Positions 22,589 through 32,119 of a stretch of DNA of 64,000 nucleotides are shown piece by piece (position 1 is the stretch's first letter; the number at the start of each line of letters is the position of its first letter). A model generated the notes under the pieces. It saw only the letters and a program-made list of their open reading frames with translations, was not told the origin of the DNA and did no database searches. Origin of the DNA: Chiridota heheva (lineage: Eukaryota > Echinodermata > Holothuroidea > Apodida > Chiridotidae); NCBI GenBank assembly GCA_020152595.1, contig JAIGNY010000589.1, positions 577,501 to 641,500 on the forward strand, written 5' to 3'. Made by a program: the position numbers and the translations under genes.

Positions 22589-22650
22589 CCTCACTGCAGG
22601 TAGAGAAATAAAACTTGAGTCAATGTTAAAGAAAGAAAAAACAAACAATC

Positions 22651-23207
22651 TCAGTCAGATTGTATTTCAGATAGCTGTGTGATCTGTGCATTAATTTTCT
22701 GTACCCCTGATATCAGCTTACGCCATGGGTCAACCTTCAAGATGATTCCTTTCTTGGTCGGTTTCAGTACGCCCTCGCACCAAAAATACTTTCGAATATG
22801 CACATAAGTCCATGATGCAAAGTTTTTCACGGTTACCCTGCATAATTCATCTATCTGAAACTCCTTTCCGTCTAAATCATATATTGTTTCTTGTTTTTCT
22901 TTGACTGCTTCATCAATGGCAGGCATCAATTTCACGAGTTCCTCCCACTGAGACACACTTAGTGAAAGGCCTGATGGTGTAGGATACCATTTCTCCATAT
23001 CAAATTTGCGTATATGAATATAAACGTCATTCATAAAAAAAAAGAAGCATTGGCAAAGACACCTCCTTCAAGAAAATGATGATTTTTCCAAAACCAGGCT
23101 TCTCTTTTGGCCAGTTTTTCGGCTTCTCTTTTGGCCAGTTTCTCGGTGCTGCTAGTAACAGTTTTCTCCTCTGCTAGTTTACTACGTGGTGGATAGATGG
23201 TAATCAT
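22651..23207 (-). pseudogene. Tandem PC4-like protein with N-terminal Lys/Glu repeat
   Basis: ATG 23207 opens MITIYPPRSKLAEEK, followed by a charged stretch with KLAKREA twice. The frame is lost by one base in the nine-A run at 23035-23043. It resumes as DVYIHIRKFDMEKWYPTPSG and LSLSVSQWEEL (a PC4 C-terminal half), then a fuller second PC4 unit (CRVTVKNFASWTYVHIRKYF, TKKGIILKVDPWRKL). It ends at 22651, right before the WW/PC4 frame. Likely role: single-stranded DNA binding during element replication or transcription, as inferred from the domain. Confidence 0.6.
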
Positions 23208-23509
23208 CTTAATATTAGGTGGTGAAATTACTTACAAAAAAAAAAGGTTTGCAATGTCGTGAAAATTCAAACAAAACTGCACTGTCTTGGAGATTTGAAC
23301 AGAATGATTGTGGATTTTTCTACTTCGAGAATTTATATCTCTTAGAATCTTCTTCAACATCTATTTATAGGGATGATAATTATGTCATTGCGTTGACATC
23401 ATCTATTCGTGGTTTTATATAGTAATATTTTATTTTTAACCCTGGCGTATTCGTACGTCAAAGTCTTGACAACCTCTTTTATGTTCTCATCGGCCCACCC
23501 TTTGATCAA
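23208..23509. other. Gap between the PC4-like genes and the right TIR
   Basis: AT-rich, with no ORF I would support. It should hold the promoter of the minus-strand genes. I saw no clear TATA box. Confidence 0.4.
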
Positions 23510-23625
23510 TGTATTATTTATAATCCTTGTGTATTCTTACATCATAGTTTTCACGGCATCTATTCATGTTCTGACATGTCGATTTGTTAAGGCTCTATTT
23601 TAGTTTTTCCCCTACGGCATAGTTC

Positions 23626-23746
23626 TGACGTCATCTATTCATGTTCTCATCGACCCACCCTTTAACCAATATATTATTTTTAACCCTTGTGTATTCTTAC
23701 ATCATAGTTCTGACGTCATCTACCATTATATCATCTTGTTATAAAA
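23626..23746 (+). promoter_or_regulatory. CRE-TATA promoter of the right TIR gene
   Basis: CRE/ATF palindromes TGACGTCA lie at 23626-23633 and 23711-23718. TATAAAA at 23740-23746 follows the second one, and ATG 23793 comes 46 bases later. The spacing matches a compact Pol II promoter and mirrors the left TIR. Function is inferred. Confidence 0.6.
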
Positions 23747-23792
23747 ACGTCAAACAAATGCAAATATTAAGACACTCTCCACCAGACCTGTC

Positions 23793-24805
23793 ATGGCCAA
23801 CATCAACCCTTTCATCGAAAAACTCAAAAACTTGCTGGAACAGACTTTTCTCAATCAAGTCTTAGAAAAAAGTAACCATTTTCTGATAGAATCCTGCAGT
23901 GGCTGCAATTCTGAGGGTGGAAATCAAGAAGAGCATAGCTGTGTCAGCAAACCAATAGACTCATGGATGATTCTCAGTGCGATACAGACATTGACCAACG
24001 CAGAAGTTATTCCTCTCTTTATAAAAACAAGCCTGTTTCTAATGTTGAATCCCGAAAAGCTGGACAATGTTGTGGACGAATTGAATCTCATTCGTCAGCA
24101 ATGGACTCATCTGACTCCAACATGGGAGGATGTCAAAATGTTCAACAACACAATGGCACCCGAATGGTCCTTGGCGCTACAAACAGCACGAATGGCAATT
24201 GCTTTGGACAATCATTTTCGAAGGAAATTGAATGCAGCCCATGTTATCACAGAATCTTTGAACGAGATATTCCAGTAAAAGAACTACACCGACACCTTAT
24301 CTTGGGCATGATGTTCGATATGATACAGTGGAGATACCATGATATAGCTTCTTATGAACAATGCTCTGTACCTGTTTGGCGAGAAGATGATGGGATGTGT
24401 CTCTTCTTGGAATTTGTAAGAAATATAGCCCAAACGGTGCTAGACATGGATTCATACAAACTGTTACCTTGGTCTGAGTTAAAAAAGGCTGAATCAAACG
24501 ACGACACTGTCGCTGGTGTTGTGACTGCAGCAAAACAAGCTTTGGGGCATAGTGAAAATGTCAGTCCATACCAAATCATCATCCTTTCACTCTTTATTGC
24601 AGATTTGTGTCGACAACACCGGCTAACAGATACCAATGAAAAACTCTTTAATGAACTTTTGCATGCTGTGATGCCGCTGATATGGCAAAAATCGTGTGAT
24701 TGGAAAGCTTGGATGCATGATCAAAAGAAAGGAGACTGTAAAATGTATCTTAAAAGATTAATGTTGCTTGGAATTCCATTGTTGTTGTATTTATCATTTT
24801 TCTGA
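23793..24805 (+). CDS. TIR gene, right copy: unidentified protein(s) in two overlapping frames
   Basis: Frame A runs 23793-24278 (161 aa) from MANINPFIEKLKNLLEQTFL through IDSWMILSAIQTLTNAEVIP to SLNEIFQ. Frame B is open 23963-24805 (280 aa). Its first 105 codons overlap A and are Ser/Asn/Gln/Cys-rich, so its real start may be ATG 24308 (MMFDMIQWRYHDIASYEQ). B continues with CLFLEFVRNIAQTVLDMDSY, LADLCRQHRL-like helices and a C-terminal hydrophobic tail LMLLGIPLLLYLSFF. Either one helical, tail-anchored protein is split by a frameshift near 24270, or two overlapping genes exist. The same junction is present in the left TIR. I do not recognise the family. Confidence 0.6.
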
Positions 24806-24894
24806 GTGTGTCATAGAATATACATTACCACCACATAAAATCAGTGTTCTTTTTATTCTTTTCAATTTCCTTGATTTTAATTTTTTCTATCGAA

Positions 24895-25540
24895 TAACCC
24901 TGATGGTATAAGCGATCCTGAAGGAGTGATCCTGAAGGGGTAATCTTAAGGGCTGATCTTAAGGGCTGATCTTGGAGGGGTAATCTTGGAGGGGTAATCC
25001 TTAAGGGGTAATCTTGGAGAGGTAATCTTGGAGGGGTAATCTTGGAGGGGTGATCCTGGACGGTAGATCTTCAAGGGGTGATCTTGGAGGGGTTGATCCT
25101 AGAGGGGTAATCTTGGAGGGGCTGATCCTGGACGGTAGATCTTCAAGGGGTGATCTTGGAGGGGCTGATCCTGGACGGTAGATCTTCAAGGGGTGATCTT
25201 GGAGGGGTTGATCCTAGAGGGGTGATCCTCGAGGGGCTGATCCTAGAGGGGTGATCCTCAAGGTCCGATCCTGGGGCTGATCCTCAAGGTCCGATCCTGG
25301 GGCTGATCCTCAAGGTCCGATCCTAAGGCGGATCCTCAAGGTCCGATCCTGGGGCTGATCCTCAAGGTCCGATCCTGGGGCTGATCCTCAAGGTCCGATC
25401 CTGGGGCTGATCCTCAAGGTCCGATCCTGGGGCTGATCCTCAAGGTCCGATCCTGGGTCTGATCTTCAAGGTCCGATCCTGGGGCTGATCCTCAAGGTCC
25501 GATCCTGGGGCTGATCCTCAAGGTTCGATCCTGGGGGTGA
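24895..25540. repeat. GATC-rich minisatellite at the Polinton right end
   Basis: Mirror of the left-end array: degenerate units from 24895 to about 25255, then about 11 copies of the 26-bp unit (GGTCCGATCCTGG plus GGCTGATCCTCAA), with one variant copy near 25325. Confidence 0.93.
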
Positions 25541-25561
25541 TCTTGCACCCACCTCACTACT

Positions 25562-25567
25562 CTTTAA
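25562..25567. repeat. Polinton target-site duplication, right (CTTTAA)
   Basis: Exact match to 10811-10816. The LINE sequence resumes immediately (TGTTGGTATTGTTCCTAGTG, matching 6764 onward in copy 1). Confidence 0.95.
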
Positions 25568-27009
25568 TGTTGGTATTGTTCCTAGTGATTGAAGAATTGC
25601 TAATGTTACTCCTGTTTAAAAAAAAAAAGGGTGGCCACAGTTTTCCCTGTAACTAAAGGCCAGTGGGTTTTACTGGTGTTGTGTGCAAGGTCATGGAGTC
25701 CATTGTTAAGGATGTTGTACTAGATCATTTGCCGGTCAATGATTTGTGGAATTTGTCCCAGCATGGGTTCTTACCTAAGAGGTCTTGTTTTCTAATTTAT
25801 TGGAGTTTCTTGATGATGTTACTAAACAAGTTGATTCTGGTCACGGTGTGGATGCTATCTATTTAGATTTCCAAAAAGCATGTGATAAGGTTCCATTAGG
25901 CAGGCTCATGATGAAAACAAGAACGCTTGGTGTGGAGGGAAAGTGTGCCGGTTTGGTGTGTTCTTGATTGGTTGGCGGGATACGGGGTTGTTGTTGTTGG
26001 TGGGGTGTCTCCATGGGTGAGGGTTGCAGGCGGTGTTCATCAGGGTTCTGTGTTGGGTCCGCTTCTTTTCTTGGTCTTCATTGGTGGTGATGGTGTTTCT
26101 CTTGGTTTAGGAATTTGCTGGTGACGCTGGGCAGTGCGGGATTGTTGTTGATGTTGGGGGTTCTTCACTTTTGCGGGCTGGTCTGGGTGGGTTGGTGGTT
26201 GGTCCTGGACATGGCAGATGTTATTCAGTATTGGTGGATGCAGTTGTTCAATTTGATCAGAGCAATTTGGCTTTTGGTTGCTGCATGAATGGTGCGAGTC
26301 TTGGTTGTGCTGATCAAGAGGAGGATATGGGTGTTGTCATTGTTGGCGGTCTGGAGCATTCTGGACAGTGTGCTTTGGCAGCTGCAGGGGCAAGTAGGAT
26401 GTTTGGTTTAATTAGGGGAAATTTTTGTTGTCTTGGTGGAGAGGTTGTTCTTGATTTGTATAAGCAGTTAGTCAGGCCTCACTTTGAGTATGCTATTCAG
26501 GCTTGGAGTCCCTTTTGTGAGGAGGGCGAGTTCATTTTGGAGCAGGTTCAGCCAAGGGCCACTAGACTTGTTCCCGAAGTGGGGAATTTCTCTTATGAAT
26601 CTAGGTTGCGGGTTCTTGGTTTGGCCGTGCTTGAGTTGAGAAGAGTGCGTGGCGATATGGTTCGGGTTTTTAAGTTCCTATCTGGTGGTGATGCTTTGAC
26701 TTCCTGTTGTTTCTTGCATGCTTCGGCTAGTCCTCATGTGACACGTGGTGGCAGTTTGAAGTTAACCAAAGGGTTCTCACGGCTGGATATTCGGCGTTTT
26801 GGCTTTCGCAAAGAGTTGTTGATTAGTGGAATGGTTTGCCTGGGTGGGTAGTTGGCTCCAATTCTGTTCACAATTTCGAGGTCAACATTGATGGGTTCTT
26901 TGCTGACTCTGGGCGTCTTTGGTATTTTTGTGTGTGTGGTGGGGTGGTGTTATTTTGGGCTTTTTATGGGGTAACTAACCCTTCTTAGCCCGTAATCTTG
27001 TTATGTTGT
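25568..27009 (+). mobile_element. CR1-like LINE copy 2, right part, G-enriched
   Basis: Continues the RT from 10816: HGFLPKRSC near 25767, YLDFQKACDKVPLGRL near 25857, a G(V/I)HQGSVLGPLLF block near 26035, a damaged catalytic box (FAGD in place of FADD) near 26114-26125, and the C-terminal ELRRVRGDMVRVFKFL near 26635. The 3' end reaches a TTATGTTG tail at about 27009. From about 25940 onward many A positions of copy 1 are G here, including the FIND to FIGG change. The candidate target duplication TATATAAG follows at 27010-27017. Confidence 0.85.
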
Positions 27010-27379
27010 TATATAAGCTGTAAATCTGAGTAGAACCTGAATCAGTAAGAAACTTGCAGAGATATGGCCTACGGTATGTTTTCAGCCAGCCTAGCTTACT
27101 TAGTAATTTGAAGCATAAACCCACTGAAGTTAGGCCATCCAAAATTAAAGAAAGCATCACTGAGTAATACTTAATTACATATGACCACATCAAGGTATAC
27201 GATATCAACTTGATTGAGTGTTCAGTTTATTATATACAAATAAATTTAATGTCTTTATCTGGTTATGCATGTGATTTATATCATATCTAGATGTGGATTT
27301 GATCTAGGATTTACCTCTGGGATCTATATATACTTTCTGGTAGGGTTGACCTTGTTGATGTTTTCTCAACTGAGCAAGG

Positions 27380-28305
27380 GCCACTAAATTAAGGTTCTTT
27401 TTACACTATTTTGAATGATATAAGATCGTAAATGCCAAGAATTTTTAAACTTTTAAAAGTTTGATATTCATGCTAGGCTACATAAAGGGAATGGTTGTGA
27501 AGGTACTATACTGCTATAAGAAATCACACAATGCAAAATTAATCATTTGAATGACTGCAAATACTACCTATTGATGTATTTACCATGTTCATACTTTTTT
27601 TTAAATTCCATATTAAGCTATAGGCCAATTTGTCAGTATTTCACCACCGAGAGTACATAAAACACCAAGCTTCATGAGGAGATAAGACTGAAATGAAGTT
27701 CTATACTCACGTAGTACTATCATCAAATCTTGGAAAGTGGATATCTTCTTTAGATGTCCCATATTTTATCATACATTTTAATGTATGGTTTATTACTTTT
27801 GCTGTATTTGTCTTTTTGCCAATCTTTTCCTTATGTTTTATTTTATATTTCCTATTATATATCTTATTTTAACAAGCCCTCACCTTAACCATGCAGCTTT
27901 TCTGCTGAATGAGCTACCCTGTATAAAGATGAGTGAAATATAAAATTTAAAAAAAGAATAGACATGGTCTATTCATCACATCAAAAGATCATATTCTTAG
28001 ACTATATGTATGATCATTCAAATGTGATTTTTCTACTTCTTAAATTACCTATCATGCAACTTGATAGTGTAGATGTGTACACACAGTTTTGTGTGTTAAA
28101 TTATAGTGTACGAAATGTGTAATATGCATTTGGACATATAAACAATGCATCTATGCATACTCTTTTTACGCCTACATTAGTAATTTACGGTGAACTTTGT
28201 GCATACTTGAAGATCAAATTTTCATTAAAATTGTGAAACACTTGCAGAGGAAAATAATTATCTATGTAAGAAGCTAAATAGTGATATATTAATATGCTTA
28301 TAGGC
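27380..28305. repeat. Dispersed repeat, copy B, inverted part
   Basis: Reverse-complement similarity to about 8880-9870. The alignment is patchy with substitutions and small indels, so it is old. It contains no supported ORF. Confidence 0.65.
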
Positions 28306-28315
28306 TATGTACCAG
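28306..28315. repeat. SINE target-site duplication, left
   Basis: TATGTACCAG here and again at 28594-28603. Confidence 0.75.
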
Positions 28316-28593
28316 GTCTACCAACTGTGGTGTAGCGGTTATCATACCTGTCTACAGACCACGAGGCCCCGGGTTCAATACTGGGGTGGGTAGACACGCC
28401 AGTGCACCACAACTGGTTATCAAAGGCCGTGGACATTGACTTGGTTGTCGATGTTATGTCTGTCCGTACGTCGTACCTGTGTTCTCGTCCGGGTCGTATT
28501 AAGCGTTTCGTGATAGCATTGTTACTATCATAACCGAATACGCAGGCGACGACCCCGTCATTGTAATTGTGTGTTCACTCGTTGTCGTCGTCG
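28316..28593 (+). mobile_element. tRNA-headed SINE, full-length (278 bp)
   Basis: The head (about 28328-28395) has an A-box-like TGGTGTAGCGGTTATC and a B-box-like GGGTTCAATACT, resembling a tRNA such as tRNA-Val. An unrelated body follows (TTTCGTGATAGCATTGTTAC), with a short TCG-repeat tail (GTCGTCGTCG). It is flanked by a perfect 10-bp duplication. A second, internally deleted copy lies at 53104-53252. It would be transcribed by Pol III and mobilised by a LINE; the partner is not known. Confidence 0.8.
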
Positions 28594-28769
28594 TATGTAC
28601 CAGTGAATAACAACATAATGCCAATATGGCACTGCATTGTTGGCCCTTCAGTTAACTTATAAAAGCTTAATTTAACTTAAGCATTGTTTTTTGCATACCA
28701 CCCACTCATTTTTTGACTACATTAAGTTCTACCTCATTAACTTATATTTATGCACTTATTATTGTAGAA

Positions 28770-29360
28770 GACTTATTATCCCACTGTATTCTTTATAAAC
28801 TCTAAATATTACTGATTGTCTACTGACCTTTGTAAGTTCTCGTGTATGCCAACAAGCAGTATTCAGGTATTGAAATGCTCAGATAACTTTTTATTGACTG
28901 ACCACATTTGGCATGCAATGAAATGTAATTAATGTTCTGTTTAAGTCAAGGTAATGCCAAATCAGCCAAAGTATGCCAGGCAATGGGTATGGCGAAGATT
29001 ATTCTTATCAGGAATAAGACCAGTAGTTTTTCCAACTACATTGGCAACAACTTTGCCAATTTCCTGCCAGGATTGAGAATTGTGATCAAATTTCATCCAT
29101 AAAAACTAAAAACAAAGGGATTGCTTATATATCATAATGTGATGTAAACACTTTTTAGTATTACTTGGAGTGAACATAAAGAAGGATGGCAGACCTGTGA
29201 AAGTCTCAAACTTGCCATGGAAATTTTGCCGACATCCATTTACTTAATGAGAAAAAGTGTTTGCACCCACCACTCTTAGTAAAAGTTATTCAAGAAAATT
29301 TGGATTTTCACATTTGATAATATTCCATGAAGATAAGAACTTCACATGACTGGTTTGAAT
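28770..29360. repeat. Dispersed repeat, copy B, direct part
   Basis: Direct similarity to 8221-8870, starting at CCCACTGTATT. Together with 27380-28305 it shows the two halves of the repeat in a different relative orientation from copy A. Confidence 0.65.
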
Positions 29361-30545
29361 TGAATTGTAAGTTGTAGCACGAATGTTCATGTCCAAGTCA
29401 CGCAGTGACCAAAACCTTTTAACGTATTAAGGCATATGTTTTACTAACTTCGAGACCTGAATACCTGTCCTATCTATCCTCTATTCTAATTTCTTACCTA
29501 GTATTTGCTAGTAGGCCTATTAGTATAAAACGTTTGTTTATATTGGGCATTGAATCTTATGTCATGCACAAATTAAATGCTGTGTAGCCTAAGTCTAGGC
29601 CTGTTAATAACTGAGGCATTTGAAGAGGAATTAAGTCAAAATCTATTATTGCAAGTTACTAAATTCGGAAACGGTTTTGCCACTAACGTTACTACAGTAA
29701 GCCTTGATAAGAAGAAATTCGGCATCATCGAATATCTAACGTTAGGCTAAAGCTCGCCGACTTTTTAAGTTAGGCCTAATCTGTCCATATATCTCGTAAG
29801 AATTGATTAAAACACTGTGCTTTTGACGCGAATTTAGGCTTCCAGAATAAAATAACATTTCTTTTTGAGTGAAATATGTACGATTTTCGATAGGCCTAAG
29901 TCAAAAAGCTTTTTAGAGGCAAATTTGCCTTGGATCAATCACCGAAAATCTAGTTTATTTGTTTACGTTTTCTACTGACGTTGAACGATTTGGTTGATTG
30001 CGTTACGCTTGCCTACCAAAATTTGGTTTGTTTACAAAATTGCCGCTGGATGACGTCATTTTGCCTTTGGCGGATTAGGATATACATTTTGCACCGTCTC
30101 CGTACCGCCGTGCGTATAAAGGAGTACCTTCGGATTCTTGGAATTATGAGGTCTGGTAGGTACCTGGCATTACTGAAAGAAGTTTATACGCAAACTGAGT
30201 ATTGAAGCCAATGTCCTTGTTGAAGTCTTAATTTAGTTTGGTTTCGAGCAGTTCAAATCATAACTGATTAATATATTGATTACCGAACAAACTTTCTTAT
30301 GTGAAAAGTTATTGGTGCTTTGTGAGTTACTATGCTGTGGTAAACCAATCACTGTTCGTGTCTTGGCCATTTTGGTCATTCCTTGGATTCATCCCAAACA
30401 TGCCTACATACTATACACGTGCGATATTCAAACACTGCGGACTTATTTTTGAAACCTAACCTACACCAACTCATGAGTAATATTTGCTTTTGATGATTTT
30501 AGAGACTGCAGTAAACTTCTCGGTCGCTGAAACTGTTTGAGGAAA
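29361..30545. other. Low-repeat sequence, possible 5' region of a host gene
   Basis: Less repetitive than its surroundings, rich in TAGGCCTA and CTAACGTTAG words. A TATAAAGG word at about 30115-30122 lies 430 bases before the candidate exon. No ORF here is convincing. Confidence 0.3.
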
Positions 30546-30789
30546 ATGCAAAATGAGGTCAGATATCCGTTTAGAGAGTTGTCAAAAATGAGCACAACCA
30601 GTGTCAGCACAAGTCACAACAAAAACAATGAAAGGTCAACAGACATGACAGATACTCCCAAAGGTCTTTGTTGTTGACTTTTTCGATGGAAAAAGTGGGA
30701 AATCTGCTGGAAAAAGGGGGAAATATGGTGGAAAAAGCGGCTCAGAGAACTTACAGGAGGCTTTCATGAAGTATAAGAGAGAAAAGCAG
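30546..30789 (+). CDS. Candidate 5' coding exon of an unknown host gene
   Basis: ATG 30546 opens MQNEVRYPFRELSKMSTTSV and a Ser/Thr/Asn-rich stretch to TDTPK. A one-base jump near 30660 leads to KVFVVDFFDGKSGKSAGKRG, then ENLQEAFMKYKREKQ. The exon ends at a splice donor (AAGCAG then GTTAGT at 30790). The Lys-rich, low-complexity sequence is typical of a disordered N-terminus. No family is recognised and no following exon was found. The frame jump weakens the call. Confidence 0.3.
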
Positions 30790-31375
30790 GTTAGTAAACA
30801 TCCCTTGCGTTCAATATTTGTGTGCTTTCTTGCTTGAATCCCCGTCTTCTAAAAAAGTTCTAATTTCTATAAATAACTAGCTTAGGCCCTCCAAAATTTT
30901 CACAAACTAGGGGCCTAACGCTAGGCCAAAGGCCTAGGCCGGATAGTAGGCCTAGGCTGCAGCAATTTTTAGCATGGTTGAACTTGGAAGTTGCAGTATT
31001 CCTGCACAAACATGACTGTCACAGTCAGTGTCAGTACAGTACTAACGTTACCAGGCCTAAGGTCTACTGTGGCTTAAAGTTATGCAAGTAAAACTTGAAA
31101 CCAGAATTTGCAGAAAAGCCAGGGAAATTTACTGCAATTTAGGCTAGGCCTACCTGGGAATGAAAGATTTTCTCTTCTATTTGGGACATAAAAAAAAAAT
31201 ATAGGGCTCACCCAAAATAAAAATCCATAGGGCACTTTGTAGTCTCATACCTAACGTTAGCGTTAGCCTAGCTATATTGTTATTAGTCATATCCCACAAT
31301 ACACTTTTTGACATATTGGTGCCAGCGTGTGGTCGCAGATCAGTAAACAACAGCAATCCTACAATGTCAGCATAC

Positions 31376-31765
<390 letters not shown>

Positions 31766-31939
31766 CCTTATATTATATTACAAGGTAAGTCACCTCCTAC
31801 CGCGACTTTTGAATCGTATATGAAAATTCCTTTTTTTTTTTGATCACTCACGAATCACAGCTCACATTTGCTGGAGACTCCCTTCTCCATTTAAAAGCCG
31901 CAGTATTTGTTATGTTTTTTCCGATGAGATGTACAAACA

Positions 31940-32119
31940 ATGAATTTTCTACCCCATTACACTCTAAATGTCCGACAATTTGCTGCCAACCAAAGAAATG
32001 TTTACGATGACGTCATGAAGAAGCAGCACTTACCGCTTCAGTATTATTTTGACAAGAACAAATCAGATATGTATCATTACCAGATGAAGATTCATGTGTT
32101 GATAAGGGGTGCGGAGTAA
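31940..32119 (+). CDS. Candidate 59-aa small protein
   Basis: ATG 31940 has a favourable context (AACAATGA). The ORF reads MNFLPHYTLNVRQFAANQRN, then a Lys/Tyr-rich part with KKQHLPLQYYFDKNKSDMYH and ends RGAE with TAA at 32117-32119. Composition looks like real protein rather than AT-rich noise, with no low complexity. It could be a small mitochondrial-type protein or one exon of a longer gene. I recognise no family, and no splice sites decide it. Confidence 0.35.
   Translation: MNFLPHYTLNVRQFAANQRNVYDDVMKKQHLPLQYYFDKNKSDMYHYQMKIHVLIRGAE

Larger units (their letters stand above)
10817..25561 (+). mobile_element. Polinton/Maverick element, 14.7 kb, with intact ends
   Basis: The element begins AGTAGTGAGGTGGGTGCA and ends with the exact reverse complement, giving AG...CT termini. 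TIRs are about 2 kb and target duplications are 6 bp. Inside are the standard Polinton genes: chromodomain integrase, packaging ATPase, adenovirus-type protease, major and minor capsid proteins and the N-terminal part of DNA polymerase B. Polintons are known as virus-like self-synthesising transposons. Unusual here are the missing polymerase body, a gene in each TIR, minus-strand PC4-like genes and predicted introns. Nearly all genes carry small frame breaks, so the copy looks non-functional as assembled. Confidence 0.97.
23510..25561. repeat. Polinton right terminal inverted repeat
   Basis: Reverse complement of 10817-12790, ending in the terminal CCTCACTACT. Compared with the left copy it keeps longer frames in the TIR gene and has slightly fewer 26-bp minisatellite units. 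Confidence 0.92.

Noticed and set aside
23793-24805. Bcl-2-like or other named family for the TIR gene
   Set aside because: The helical character and C-terminal hydrophobic tail fit many families. I saw no diagnostic BH-type motif, so no name is given.
29981-30205. 74-codon ORF
   Set aside because: It lacks an ATG at its start and has no domain or conservation evidence.
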